A stretch of 39,631 nt of DNA from an uncultured Pseudoflavonifractor sp. (lineage in GTDB: Bacteria > Bacillota > Clostridia > Oscillospirales > Oscillospiraceae), in assembly GCA_904419835.1 (NCBI GenBank), contig CAJFTA010000023.1, positions 1 to 39,631 of the forward strand, in the 5' to 3' direction. Position 1 is the stretch's first letter. Each line of letters opens with the position of its first letter. The position numbers and the translations under genes are program-made. Positions 31,308-39,342 of the stretch are shown here, in pieces. A model generated the notes under the pieces. That model saw only the letters and a list, made by a program, of their open reading frames with translations. It was not told the origin of the DNA and did no database searches.

Positions 31308-33594
31308 ATGACCATCAGCAGCATCCGCAAGCGCGACGGGCGGCTCATGCCCTTTGATGAAGAGAAGATTGTCCACGCCATTACCAAGGCCTTTGACGCC
31401 ACCTACAAGCCCGGCCACGAGGACACGGCCCGCAAGCTGGCCGACGAGGTGCTCTCCATTCTGGAGGTGGAGGGCAACCAGCAGCCCGACGTGGAGCACA
31501 TCCAGGACCTGGTGGAGCGGGTGCTCATGGACGACGGGTACATCCAGACCGCCAAGGCCTACATCCTCTACCGCTCCGACCGCAGCCGGGTGCGGGAGAT
31601 GAACACCCGCCTGATGAAGATCTACGAGGACATCACCTTCTCCGCCGCCAAGGACTCGGACATCAAGCGGGAGAACGCCAACATCGACGGCGACACCGCC
31701 ATGGGCTCCATGCTCAAGTTCGGCTCCGAGGGCGCCAAGCAGTTCGGCCCACCGGGAAGGCGACATCCATATCCATGACCTGGACTTCCTCACCCTCACC
31801 ACCACCTGCTGCCAGATCGACATCAAGAAGCTGTTCCAGGGCGGGTTCTCCACCGGCCACGGCACCCTCCGGGAGCCCAACGACATCGCCTCCTACGCCG
31901 CTCTGTGCTGCATCGCCATCCAGTCCAACCAGAACGACCAGCACGGCGGCCAGAGCGTGGTGAACTTTGACTACGGCATGGCCGACGGCGTGAAAAAGAC
32001 CTTTGTCAAGCGCTACCGGCAGAACATGGCCCGGGCGCTCATGCTGCTGTGCGGGGACGAGGACCCGGAGAAGGCGCTGAAGGGGATTATGGCGGAGATT
32101 CGGGAGGAGACCGGCCTCCAGCCCACCCTGGAGGACTGCGGGGACTACTTCGCCGCCGAGCTGCCCCGCCTGGCCGGCACCTTCGGCGCCGGGGAGGACA
32201 TCAAAAAGGCCCAGCAGTTCGCCCACCAGCGGGCCGTGAAGGAGACTGACCGGGCCACCTACCAGGCCATGGAGGCCCTGATCCACAACCTGAACACCAT
32301 GCACTCCCGGGCCGGCGCCCAGACCCCCTTCTCCTCCATCAACTATGGCATGGACACCTCTCCCGAGGGCCGCATGGTGATGAAGAACCTGCTGCTGGCC
32401 ACCGAGGCCGGCCTGGGCAACGGCGAGACCCCCATCTTCCCCATCCAGATCTTCCGGGTGAAGGAGGGCGTCAACTACAACCCCGGCGAGCCCAACTACG
32501 ACCTGTTCCAGCTGGCCATCCGCTGCTCGGCCAAGCGGCTGTTCCCCAACTTCAGCTTTATCGACGCACCCTTCAACCTCCAGTACTACGATCCCAAGCG
32601 GCCCGAGACCGAGATCGCCTACATGGGCTGCCGCACCCGGGTCATCGGCAACGTGTACGACCCCAGCCGGGAGATCTGCAACGGCCGGGGCAACCTGTCC
32701 TTCACCACCATCAACCTGCCCCGGCTGGCCATCAAGGCCAAGGGGGACCTGGACGCCTTCTTCGAGGGCCTGGACCGGATGATGGACCTGTGCGTGGACC
32801 AGCTGCTGGAGCGGTTTGAAATCCAGTGCCGCAAGCACGTGCGCAACTACCCCTTCCTCATGGGCCAGGGCGTCTGGCTGGACAGCGACAAGCTGGACTG
32901 GGATGACGAGGTCCGGGAGGTGCTCAAGCACGGCACCCTGTCCGTGGGCTTCATCGGCCTGGCCGAGACCCTGAAGGCCCTTATCGGCGTCCACCACGGC
33001 GAGAGCGAGAAGGCCCAGGTGCTGGGCCTGGAGATTATCTCCCACATGCGGGCCCGCATGGACGCGGAGAGCGACAAACGGGGGCTCAACTTCTCCCTGC
33101 TGGCCACCCCCGCCGAGGGCCTGTCCGGCCGCTTCGTGAAGATGGACAAGGCCCGCTTTGGCGTCATGGAGGGCATCACCGACCGGGAGTACTACACCAA
33201 CTCCTTCCACGTGCCGGTGTACTACCCCATCTCCGCCTACGACAAGATCCGTATCGAGGCCCCCTACCACGCCCTTACCAACGCCGGTCACATCAGCTAC
33301 ATTGAGATGGACGGCGACCCCACCGACAACCTGGAGGCCTTTGAGAAGGTCATCCGCTGCATGAAGGAGAGCGGCATCGGCTACGGCTCCGTGAACCACC
33401 CGGTGGACCGTGACCCTGTATGCGGCTTCTCCGGCATCATCGGCGACCAGTGCCCCGGCTGCGGCCGCACCGAGGCCGACGGCGTGCCCTTTGAGCGCAT
33501 CCGCCGCATCACCGGCTACCTGGTGGGCACCCTGGACCGCTTCAACAACGCCAAGCGGGCCGAGGAGCACGACCGGGTGAAGCACTCGGTGTAA
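31308..33594 (+). pseudogene. nrdD: Anaerobic (class III) ribonucleotide reductase, frame broken by a small deletion
   Basis: Reduces ribonucleotides to deoxyribonucleotides with a glycyl radical. The first frame (31308-31778) holds an ATP-cone (residues 1-90) and reads to GSEGAKQF near 31740, then shifts. The second frame resumes at HREGDIHIHDLDF (31750) and runs to 33594. It includes NQNDQHGGQS, the zinc-site region DPVCGF...CPGCG and the glycyl-radical segment RITGYLVGT (Gly codon 33514). Family members normally have about a dozen residues between these two motifs, so roughly 35-40 bp seem missing and the frame changes. AGAGGAG precedes the ATG and flanking signals look intact. Either a real lesion or an assembly/read error. 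Confidence 0.85.
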
Positions 33595-33610
33595 GGACAT
33601 AAGAAAGCGC

Positions 33611-33641
33611 AGTGCCCCTGCCGCGTGGCGGCAGGGGCACT
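33611..33641 (+). terminator. Rho-independent terminator after nrdD
   Basis: A perfect 14-bp stem (AGTGCCCCTGCCGC with its complement, GTG loop) followed by TTTTAA. Confidence 0.85.
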
Positions 33642-33650
33642 TTTTAAGCC

Positions 33651-33884
33651 AAAAGAGCGGCAAAGCCGCTCTTTTGAGTAAGATACAGCCCACCGCGCGC
33701 ATAATTTGCCCGCTTGATGCGGACAAATTCCACACTTGTGGGCTGAGAAGAATTTTCTCCGACGTGCACGCCGCCGGAGAAAATGGATTTCATTTAATTC
33801 GCGCCTGCGGGCGCGAACTCTGCGAGGCTTTTCATCTGAGAGCGGTGGTCCAGCAGCCTAAAGCAGTTTTTAAGCCTGCGACCC
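33651..33884. repeat. Array of hairpins between nrdD and nrdG
   Basis: Directly after the nrdD terminator come an 11-bp stem (33651-33661 with 33665-33675), a nested hairpin closed by AGCCCAC/GTGGGCT (33687-33693 with 33738-33744) with an inner AATTTG/CAAATT pairing, a perfect 10-bp stem ATTTTCTCCG/CGGAGAAAAT (33752-33761 with 33775-33784) and TTCGCGCC/GGCGCGAA (33798-33805 with 33810-33817). No protein gene is seen. It could be a REP-like array or a structured RNA. Confidence 0.55.
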
Positions 33885-33893
33885 CTGATTTCC

Positions 33894-33922
33894 TTGTGCT
33901 TTGGCGGGGGAGCGGCTATAAT
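33894..33922 (+). promoter_or_regulatory. Promoter for nrdG
   Basis: TTGTGC (33894-33899) and perfect TATAAT (33917-33922), spacer 17 bp. nrdG is thus expressed separately from nrdD. Confidence 0.6.
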
Positions 33923-33956
33923 GGAGAAAACAGCGTCGACAGAAAGGAACGAGCGT

Positions 33957-34484
33957 ATGAGAATCGCGTCCACCATGTCCGATTCCATTGTGGACGGCCC
34001 TGGGCTCCGCTTTACGGTGTTCACCCAGGGCTGTCCCCATCACTGCCCCGGCTGCCACAACCCGGAGACCCACGACCCCGCCGGCGGGCGGGAAGCCGCC
34101 GTGGAGGAACTGGCGGAGCAGATGGGCGGCAATCCCCTCACCGACGGCCTCACCCTCTCGGGCGGGGACCCCTTCCTCCAGGCGGAGGAGTGCGCCCGGC
34201 TGGCCGCCCTGGCCCACGGACAGGGGAAGAACGTGTGGACCTACACCGGCTACACCTGGGAGACCCTCACCTCCGCAGGACGGCCCGACTGGGACGCCCT
34301 GCTGGCTCAGACCGACGTGCTGGTGGACGGGCCCTTTGTGGCGGCCCGGAAGTCCTACGGCGCCCTGTTCCGGGGCTCAACCAACCAGCGGCTCATCAAT
34401 GTGCCCGCCAGCCGGGCGGCGGGCAGGGTGGTGCTGTGGACCCGGCCCGACCCGCTGGCCCACTTCACGGTTCCCGAGTCGTAA
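33957..34484 (+). CDS. nrdG: Anaerobic ribonucleotide reductase activating protein
   Basis: Radical-SAM activase that installs the glycyl radical on NrdD. 175 residues from ATG 33957 (AAAGGAACGAG upstream); the longer open frame starts inside the promoter and is rejected. Motifs: MSDSIVDGPGLRFTVFTQGC, the cluster-binding Cys26-x3-Cys30-x2-Cys33 (CPHHCPGC), then TLSGGDPF. Length and order match NrdG. It sits 360 bp after nrdD with its own promoter. Its 3' end overlaps the convergent 84-residue gene by about 20 bp. The activase is intact although nrdD is not. Confidence 0.93.
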   Translation: MRIASTMSDSIVDGPGLRFTVFTQGCPHHCPGCHNPETHDPAGGREAAVEELAEQMGGNPLTDGLTLSGGDPFLQAEECARLAALAHGQGKNVWTYTGYTWETLTSAGRPDWDALLAQTDVLVDGPFVAARKSYGALFRGSTNQRLINVPASRAAGRVVLWTRPDPLAHFTVPES

Positions 34485-34719
34485 GACACGCCGGCGCGGC
34501 GGCAGGGCAGTCCCGGGCCAGCCCGGCCCCGGTGCGCAGACCCAGGTAGAAGGCGTGGACGGCCAGAAAGCGGAACAGAGCCTCCTGCTCCCGCCGGGCC
34601 TGCACGGTGTGGCTGTTCTCCCACAGGGAGAAGAGGTGCTCCGCCTCCAGATCCCTGGGCTGCCTGTCCAGATAGGGCTTGATGTAGCTGCTGTACAGAA
34701 AGCGGGAGAAGTCGGTCAT
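34465..34719 (-). CDS. Small orphan protein, 84 residues, unknown function
   Basis: Not recognised. 84 residues, soluble, with aromatic-rich helices (FSRFLYSSYIKPYLD; EALFRFLAVHAFYLGLRTG) and no membrane segment or signal peptide. The coding call rests on an ideal AGGAGGTGG 5-8 bp before ATG 34719 and a perfect consensus promoter immediately upstream. It overlaps the 3' end of nrdG tail to tail, and is divergent from a small XRE regulator. Confidence 0.65.
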   Translation of the reverse strand: MTDFSRFLYSSYIKPYLDRQPRDLEAEHLFSLWENSHTVQARREQEALFRFLAVHAFYLGLRTGAGLARDCPAAAPACLTTREP

Positions 34720-34734
34720 AACACCACCTCCTAA

Positions 34735-34772
34735 GTCGTGCTTATTATATACCACTCAAAATGTCGTGTCAA
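34735..34772 (-). promoter_or_regulatory. Perfect consensus promoter with flanking direct repeats
   Basis: Minus-strand TTGACA (34767-34772) and TATAAT (34744-34749) with a 17-bp spacer, a full 12/12 match. GTCGTG occurs at 34735-34740 and 34763-34768, one copy at the start site and one overlapping the -35; these may be operator sites for the neighbouring XRE protein. Confidence 0.75.
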
Positions 34773-34787
34773 GGGGGAATATTGCCC

Positions 34788-35021
34788 ATGAAGAAAATTA
34801 TGGAGCCGTTTGGAAAACGGCTGAAGGAACTACGGGAACGGGAGCATAAAACCCAAGTAGATATGGCCAAGATCCTGCAATGCACAGATCGCCATTATCA
34901 GCGCATGGAGTACGGGTATGTAAACGTCCCTTCACTGACTCTCATCTTTCTGGCTGACTACTTTGGCGTGACCACCGACTACCTGCTGGGACGGGAGGAG
35001 AAGCACCATGACGGTGATTGA
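34788..35021 (+). CDS. Small XRE-family (Cro/CI) transcriptional regulator
   Basis: 77 residues consisting of one helix-turn-helix domain: FGKRLKELREREHKTQVDMAKIL, the recognition helix around DRHYQRMEYG, then LIFLADYFGVTTDYLLGR, the usual ending of such repressors. AAGGGGG precedes ATG 34788 at somewhat long spacing; an ATG at 34761 lacks a ribosome site and one at 34800 is possible. It overlaps the next gene by 14 bp, so the two are co-translated. The promoter of the divergent 84-residue gene lies just upstream and is its most likely target. Confidence 0.82.
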   Translation: MKKIMEPFGKRLKELREREHKTQVDMAKILQCTDRHYQRMEYGYVNVPSLTLIFLADYFGVTTDYLLGREEKHHDGD

Positions 35022-35634
35022 CAAGGCGGCATGGCCCAGGCGGGAACACTATGCGTTCTTCGCGCCCATGTCCAACCCCTTTTACAGTTTAACCTTTCCG
35101 GTTGACGTAACAACCCTGAAATCCTATACAAAAAGGAATAAACTCTCTTTTTATTACAGCTTGGTGTACCTTGTCACCAAGGCCATGGACCAGGTGGAGG
35201 CCTTCCGGTACAAGTGCCGGGGAGAGGAGATTGTGCTCCACGACCATCTCATCCCCAGCTTCACCGACCTGAAGCCGGGGAGCGAGCTCTTCCATATCAC
35301 CACCCTGGAGGCGGGGGAGGACATGGCCGGCTTCTGCCGCCGGGCCGGGGAGGCGTCCCGGGCCCAGACGGCCTTTATCACCGCCGGTCCCTGGCCGGGG
35401 GACCAGCTTATCTACTTCACCTGCCAGCCCTGGTTCCCCATCACCTCCCTCACCAACGAGCGGGACCTGAACCCGGAGGACAGCGTGCCCCGGGTGGCCT
35501 GGGGGAAGTACGAGGAGAAGGACGGGCGGCTGGTGCTGTCCATGTCCCTGGAGCTGAACCACCGCCTGGTGGACGGCGTCCACGTGGGGCAGTTCTACCA
35601 GCGCCTGAACGCCCTGATGGAGGCCCTTGGCTGA
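35008..35634 (+). CDS. CAT-like (chloramphenicol acetyltransferase fold) acyltransferase
   Basis: 208 residues, length and fold pattern of the CatA family. The catalytic segment NHRLVDGVHVGQFYQRL gives His185 and Asp189, matching His195/Asp199 of chloramphenicol acetyltransferase, although the usual HHAxxDG is NHRLVDG here. N-terminal MSNPFYSLTFPVDVTTLKSY and FRYKCRGEEIVLHDHLIPSFTD are also typical. Many chromosomal members do not acetylate chloramphenicol, so resistance is not claimed. It begins inside the XRE gene and is followed almost without gap by the methyltransferase gene. Confidence 0.85.
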   Translation: MTVIDKAAWPRREHYAFFAPMSNPFYSLTFPVDVTTLKSYTKRNKLSFYYSLVYLVTKAMDQVEAFRYKCRGEEIVLHDHLIPSFTDLKPGSELFHITTLEAGEDMAGFCRRAGEASRAQTAFITAGPWPGDQLIYFTCQPWFPITSLTNERDLNPEDSVPRVAWGKYEEKDGRLVLSMSLELNHRLVDGVHVGQFYQRLNALMEALG

Positions 35635-35635
35635 G

Positions 35636-36283
35636 ATGGCGCCTGCGGAACAGCTGGGCCCCTTTTCCTACCGCTGGGAGGAGGGCTGCTTTCCCCTGGG
35701 GCAGGACAGCCTGCTGCTGGGAGCCTTTGCCACGGTGAAGCCGGGGTGGCGGGTGTGCGACCTGGGCTGCGGCGCGGGGGCCCTGCTCCTGCTGCTGCTG
35801 GGCCGGGTTTCCACCTTGACGGTGTGCGGTGTGGAAATTTCCCCCGTAGCCGCCGCCGCCGCCCGGCGCAATTTGGCCCGCAACGGCCTGCCCGGGGAGA
35901 TTATCACCGGCGATTTGAAGGACCCGGCCAGCCTGCCAACCGCCGGACAGTGGGACCTGGCGGTGTCCAATCCGCCCTGGTTCCCGGAAGGCTCCGGCCG
36001 CTCCGGCGGCGCGGAGCGGATGGAGGAGCAGTGCACCCTGGAGCAGCTGTGCGCCGCCGCCGCCCGGTGCCTGAAAAACGGCGGCCGCTTCGCCCTGGTC
36101 CACCGGCCCGACCGGCTGACGGACCTGCTCTGCGCCCTCCGCGCCGCCGGGCTGGAGCCCAAGCGGATGCAGCTGGTGCAGCACAGGGCGGACAAGCCCC
36201 CCTCCGCCGTGCTGCTGGAGGCGGTGCGGCAGGGCCGCCCGGGGCTGGAGGTCCTGCCCGTGCGGACAGGGCCGGTAAACTGA
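35636..36283 (+). CDS. trmN6: tRNA1(Val) adenine-37 N6-methyltransferase-like protein
   Basis: SAM-dependent methyltransferase, 215 residues. Motif I is VCDLGCGAGALLLLLLG (about 40-56); the substrate-binding NPPW (VSNPPWFPEG) marks an N6-adenine methyltransferase. The N-terminal GPFSYRWEEGCFPLGQDSLLLG is characteristic of the TrmN6/YabB group, which modifies A37 of tRNA1(Val); in Firmicutes it commonly precedes rsmI, as here. The start may be TTG 35627 (3 bp after GGAGG) or ATG 35636 (12 bp after); the ATG is chosen tentatively. Confidence 0.85.
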   Translation: MAPAEQLGPFSYRWEEGCFPLGQDSLLLGAFATVKPGWRVCDLGCGAGALLLLLLGRVSTLTVCGVEISPVAAAAARRNLARNGLPGEIITGDLKDPASLPTAGQWDLAVSNPPWFPEGSGRSGGAERMEEQCTLEQLCAAAARCLKNGGRFALVHRPDRLTDLLCALRAAGLEPKRMQLVQHRADKPPSAVLLEAVRQGRPGLEVLPVRTGPVN

Positions 36284-36305
36284 TTGATTTTCTGGAGGTG
36301 GCCCA

Positions 36306-37148
36306 ATGGCCGGAATACTCTATCTGGTCCCCACGCCCATCGGCAACCTGGGGGACATGTCCCAGCGCATGATTGACACCCTGGCGGAGGCGGACTTCAT
36401 CGCCGCCGAGGACACCCGGGTGTCCCTCAAGCTGCTCAACCACCTGGGGCTGAAAAAGCCCATGGTGAGCTACTACCGCCACAACACCGAGACAGGCGGC
36501 CAGAATGTGCTCAGCCGCCTGCTGGCGGGGGAGAGCTGCGCCCTGGTCACCGACGCGGGCACCCCCGCCATCTCCGACCCCGGCGAGGAGCTGGTGAAGC
36601 TGTGCGCCGACAACGGCGTGGAGGTGGTCGCCATCCCCGGCCCCTGCGCCCTGGTCACCGCCCTGTCGGTGTCCGGCCTGCCCACCGGCCGGTTCACCTT
36701 TGAGGGCTTCCTGCCCATGAACAAGAAGAACCGGAAGGCCCATCTGCGCTCCCTGACCGGCGAGCAGCGGACCATGATCTTCTACGAGGCCCCCCACAAG
36801 CTCTCGGCCACCCTGGCCGACCTGCGGGACACCTTCGGCGGGGACCGGCGCATCTCCCTGTGCCGGGAGCTGACCAAGCTCCACGAGGAGGTGCGCCGCA
36901 CCACCCTGGACGAGGCCGCAGCCTGGTATCAGGCCAACAGTCCCAAGGGGGAGTTCGTGCTGGTGGTGGAGGGCGCCCAGCCTGCGGAGGCGGAGAGCGT
37001 CAGCCCGGAGGACGGCCTGGCCCTGGTGGAGCGCTATCGGGCCGAAGGGCTCTCCCTGCGGGATGCCGCCCGCAGGGCGGCGGAGGAGACCGGCCTGCCC
37101 AGGAAAGAGCTCTACGACCGGGCTTTAGGAAAAAATGGAAAGGAATAA
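36306..37148 (+). CDS. rsmI: 16S rRNA (cytidine-1402-2'-O)-methyltransferase
   Basis: RsmI methylates the 2'-hydroxyl of C1402 in the decoding centre. 280 residues, normal length. The tetrapyrrole-methylase fold signatures are present: LYLVPTPIGNLGDMS at the N-terminus, AAEDTRVSLKLL, LVTDAGTPAISDPG, IPGPCALVTALS and the C-terminal RALGK-like tail. TGGAGGTGG lies just before the ATG. It is the third gene of a short run with the CAT-like and TrmN6 genes and is closed by a terminator. Confidence 0.96.
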   Translation: MAGILYLVPTPIGNLGDMSQRMIDTLAEADFIAAEDTRVSLKLLNHLGLKKPMVSYYRHNTETGGQNVLSRLLAGESCALVTDAGTPAISDPGEELVKLCADNGVEVVAIPGPCALVTALSVSGLPTGRFTFEGFLPMNKKNRKAHLRSLTGEQRTMIFYEAPHKLSATLADLRDTFGGDRRISLCRELTKLHEEVRRTTLDEAAAWYQANSPKGEFVLVVEGAQPAEAESVSPEDGLALVERYRAEGLSLRDAARRAAEETGLPRKELYDRALGKNGKE

Positions 37149-37174
37149 AAAGTAAAACAATATGCAGCCAGCAT

Positions 37175-37210
37175 ACGGTGGCACGGCATCCGGGGATGCC
37201 GTGCCACCGT
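37175..37210 (+). terminator. Terminator after rsmI
   Basis: ACGGTGGCACGGCAT pairs perfectly with ATGCCGTGCCACCGT around a 6-nt loop, followed by TTCCATTTC. Confidence 0.75.
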
Positions 37211-37540
37211 TTCCATTTCTGCCGGTTTGCTATGTAAAAAGGGAGAAAAATGACGAAGAAAAAAGAAGAATATCCTGTTTTGTAATTATATGTAAAATAA
37301 AAATATACAAGATGTATATAATTGGAAGTATATAACTCCACAGTATCATCAAATTTCACTTTGATAATCGAAGAAAATAACCGAAAAAAGCAAATATATT
37401 TTGATAGAAAAAGGAACAAAAACGCGGAAAATTAGTAACACAAAAATTTAGCTTAGAAAATAGAATAGATAGAATATTACTTATGAGTCGGGAGAAGGGA
37501 TAAAAAGGTCAAAGAAAGGGAAGTGGGAAGGTGAAATAGA

Positions 37541-37574
37541 AAAGCTCCCTTTTCCGAAGAAAAAAGGGAGCTTT
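37541..37574. terminator. Bidirectional terminator serving abrB
   Basis: AAAGCTCCCTTTT pairs with AAAAAGGGAGCTTT, with T-runs on both strands, 20 bp beyond the abrB stop. Confidence 0.8.
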
Positions 37575-37593
37575 TTCTGTATATTCAGCGGCA

Positions 37594-37836
37594 TTACTTG
37601 CCGAGAAGTTCCTTGATGCAGTTGGGGCACACGTTCTTGCCCTTGAAATTGATCACGTCCTTGGCGTCATCGCAGAAGATGCAGGCAGGCTGATATTTCT
37701 TCAAGACAATGGAGGAGCCGTCCACATAGATCTCCAGGGAGTCCTTCTCAGCAATATCCAAGGTGCGACGGAGCTCGATTGGGAGAACAATCCGCCCCAA
37801 TTCATCCACCTTTCTCACAATTCCAGTCGATTTCAT
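37594..37836 (-). CDS. abrB: AbrB-type transition-state regulator with zinc-ribbon tail
   Basis: 80 residues. The N-terminal swapped-hairpin DNA-binding domain reads STGIVRKVDELGRIVLPIEL, as in AbrB/Abh/SpoVT. The C-terminal part has Cys52-x2-Cys55 and Cys70-x2-Cys73 (CIFC...CPNC), a probable zinc site found in many clostridial homologues but not in B. subtilis AbrB. Such proteins repress stationary-phase and sporulation genes during growth. AAAGGAG precedes the ATG. A sigma-A promoter and a candidate 0A box lie upstream, so repression by Spo0A~P is likely. It is divergent from spmA. Confidence 0.92.
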   Translation of the reverse strand: MKSTGIVRKVDELGRIVLPIELRRTLDIAEKDSLEIYVDGSSIVLKKYQPACIFCDDAKDVINFKGKNVCPNCIKELLGK

Positions 37837-37849
37837 TCTTTTTTCTCCT

Positions 37850-37856
37850 TTCGTCG
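37850..37856 (-). promoter_or_regulatory. Candidate 0A box at abrB
   Basis: Minus-strand CGACGAA differs from TGNCGAA at one base. It lies between the abrB -10 and its ribosome binding site, where Spo0A~P would repress, as it does at B. subtilis abrB. Confidence 0.35.
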
Positions 37857-37905
37857 ACTCAAACTAGTTTCCGCGTTTTTCCACTATTACCTAGAAACTG
37901 ACATT

Positions 37906-37933
37906 ATTATAACATAGAGTATTCCAAAGTCAA
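37906..37933 (-). promoter_or_regulatory. Promoter for abrB
   Basis: Minus-strand TTGACT (37928-37933) and perfect TATAAT (37906-37911) with a 16-bp spacer; leader of about 65 nt. Confidence 0.65.
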
Positions 37934-38085
37934 TGAAAAAATGGAAAATAAATTCCTGTTTATAAGAAATTCATAATTTTCCTATGTAAAGATAAAAAAA
38001 TAATTGGGAAAGGAATTTTATAAAAAAGGACATGTTTTCCAAATACTGAGAATAGCATGGAGAGGAAAAGAGGAGGTGGAAGTGC

Positions 38086-38706
38086 ATGGCGATGTCAGCA
38101 ATCTGGACGGCTATGGTTGTAATATCCATCCTCTGCGGCCTGGCCACCGGCCGGACGGCGGAGGTGGCGGCAGGGGCCGTGGAGGGCGCGGCGGCGGCGG
38201 TGGAGCTGTGTCTGGCCATGGCGGGGCTGCTGTGCCTGTGGATGGGTGTGATGGAGATTATGAAGCGGTCGGGACTCTCAGAAAAGCTGTCCGCCCTGCT
38301 CCGGCCCATCCTGGGACGGCTCTACCCGGACTTTGCCGGGGACCGGGCGGTGATGGACGCCATTTCGGCCAACGTATCGGCCAACCTGCTGGGCCTGGGC
38401 AACGCCGCCACGCCCCTGGGCATCCAGGCGGCCCGGCATATGAGCAGGCGGACGCCCGGGGTGGCCTCCGATTCTCTGTGTATGCTGGTGGTGTGCAACA
38501 CCGCGTCCATCCAGCTGATTCCCACCACAGTGGCAGGGGTGCGGGCAGCGGCGGGCTGCGCCGCGCCCTTTGATATCCTGCCTGCCGTGTGGCTGGCCTC
38601 CGCGCTGTCGGTGACGGCCGGGATTCTGGCCAGCAGGGCGATGGCCCGGCTGTGGCGGGTGCGGGAGAGCCGGAAGCCGGGACGGAGGCGCGGATCGTGG
38701 AGCTGA
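38086..38706 (+). CDS. spmA: Spore maturation protein A
   Basis: Membrane protein required with SpmB for full dehydration of the spore core. 206 residues, about five hydrophobic segments, of the nucleoside-recognition (Gate) domain family: ELCLAMAGLLCLWMGVMEIMKRSG, then the conserved NVSANLLGLGNAATPLG (about 103-119) and a second half with CNTASIQLIPTT. Length is close to B. subtilis SpmA. GAGGAGGTGG precedes the ATG. Its stop overlaps the spmB start (TGATG), so the two are coupled. No sigma-E-type promoter was identified with confidence. Confidence 0.93.
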   Translation: MAMSAIWTAMVVISILCGLATGRTAEVAAGAVEGAAAAVELCLAMAGLLCLWMGVMEIMKRSGLSEKLSALLRPILGRLYPDFAGDRAVMDAISANVSANLLGLGNAATPLGIQAARHMSRRTPGVASDSLCMLVVCNTASIQLIPTTVAGVRAAAGCAAPFDILPAVWLASALSVTAGILASRAMARLWRVRESRKPGRRRGSWS

Positions 38707-39221
38707 TGGTCAATCTGCTGATGCCCGCCATTATCGCCCTGACGGCCCTGTGGGGCATGGTCCGGCGGGTGGATGTATACGACGCCCTGATCACCGGCGC
38801 CGGGGAGGGGCTGGGGGTGCTGATCCGCATCGTGCCCTCCATGATAGCCCTGCTGACCGCGGTGTATATGCTCCGGGCCTCCGGCGCGCTGGAGCTGGCG
38901 GCACAGGCCCTGGGACCGGTGCTGGAGCTGCTGGGCATCCCGCCGGAGACCGTGGCCCTGCTGCTGGTGCGGCCCATCTCGGGCAGCGCGGCGCTGGGCG
39001 TGGGGGTGGAGCTTATCTCCACCTACGGCCCGGACTCCGCCATCGGCCGCACGGCCGCCGTGATGCTGGGCTCCACCGAGACCACCTTTTACACCATCGC
39101 CGTCTACTTCGGCGCCGCCGGCATCAGCAAGACCCGCTACGCCGTTCCCGCCGCCCTGTGCGCCGACCTGGCGGGCTTTGCCGCCGCCGCCTTTGCCGTG
39201 CGGCTGTTTTTTCCGGGGTAA
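38706..39221 (+). CDS. spmB: Spore maturation protein B
   Basis: Partner of SpmA, 171 residues with about five membrane segments. Signatures: ALWGMVRRVDVYDALITGAGEGL near the N-terminus, RPISGSAALGV in the middle and the family hallmark MLGSTETTFYTIAVYFGAAGI near the end. The ATG at 38706 overlaps the spmA stop. The frame is open 39 codons further upstream inside spmA, which is not used. It is followed by a terminator and then the recombinase fragment. Confidence 0.94.
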   Translation: MVNLLMPAIIALTALWGMVRRVDVYDALITGAGEGLGVLIRIVPSMIALLTAVYMLRASGALELAAQALGPVLELLGIPPETVALLLVRPISGSAALGVGVELISTYGPDSAIGRTAAVMLGSTETTFYTIAVYFGAAGISKTRYAVPAALCADLAGFAAAAFAVRLFFPG

Positions 39222-39306
39222 TACAAAAATGCGCCTGCCATGGGGAACCGGTGCATAGGGACAATTTATGAACCTACCCATATAACTTAATATTTGTTCC
39301 TGTGGA

Positions 39307-39334
39307 GGGAGGCTGTGTTTCAGCACAGCCTCCC
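39307..39334 (+). terminator. Terminator after spmA-spmB
   Basis: GGGAGGCTGTG pairs perfectly with CACAGCCTCCC around TTTCAG, followed by TTTT. Confidence 0.8.
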
Positions 39335-39342
39335 TTTTCTGC

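Larger units (their letters stand above)
37149..37593. other. AT-rich intergenic region between rsmI and abrB
   Basis: A 15-bp stem (37175-37189 with 37196-37210) ends rsmI. A very AT-rich stretch of about 300 bp follows, with many TATA-like words but no convincing gene or promoter. The abrB terminator (37541-37574) closes the region. Confidence 0.55.

Noticed and set aside
31714..33735. A 673-codon minus-strand frame opposite nrdD
   Set aside because: Same shadow composition; nrdD motifs are clear on the plus strand.
33851..33881. Fifth hairpin in the nrdD-nrdG gap
   Set aside because: The AGCCT words at both ends are direct, not inverted, repeats, so no stem forms.
35008..35634. Chloramphenicol resistance gene
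   Set aside because: The fold matches but the active-site motif is divergent and chromosomal relatives often lack the activity, so only a CAT-like acyltransferase is called.
37250..37285. Eleven-codon frame MTKKKEEYPVL after GGGAG
   Set aside because: It lies in AT-rich, purine-rich DNA behind a terminator with no promoter; such short frames are expected by chance.
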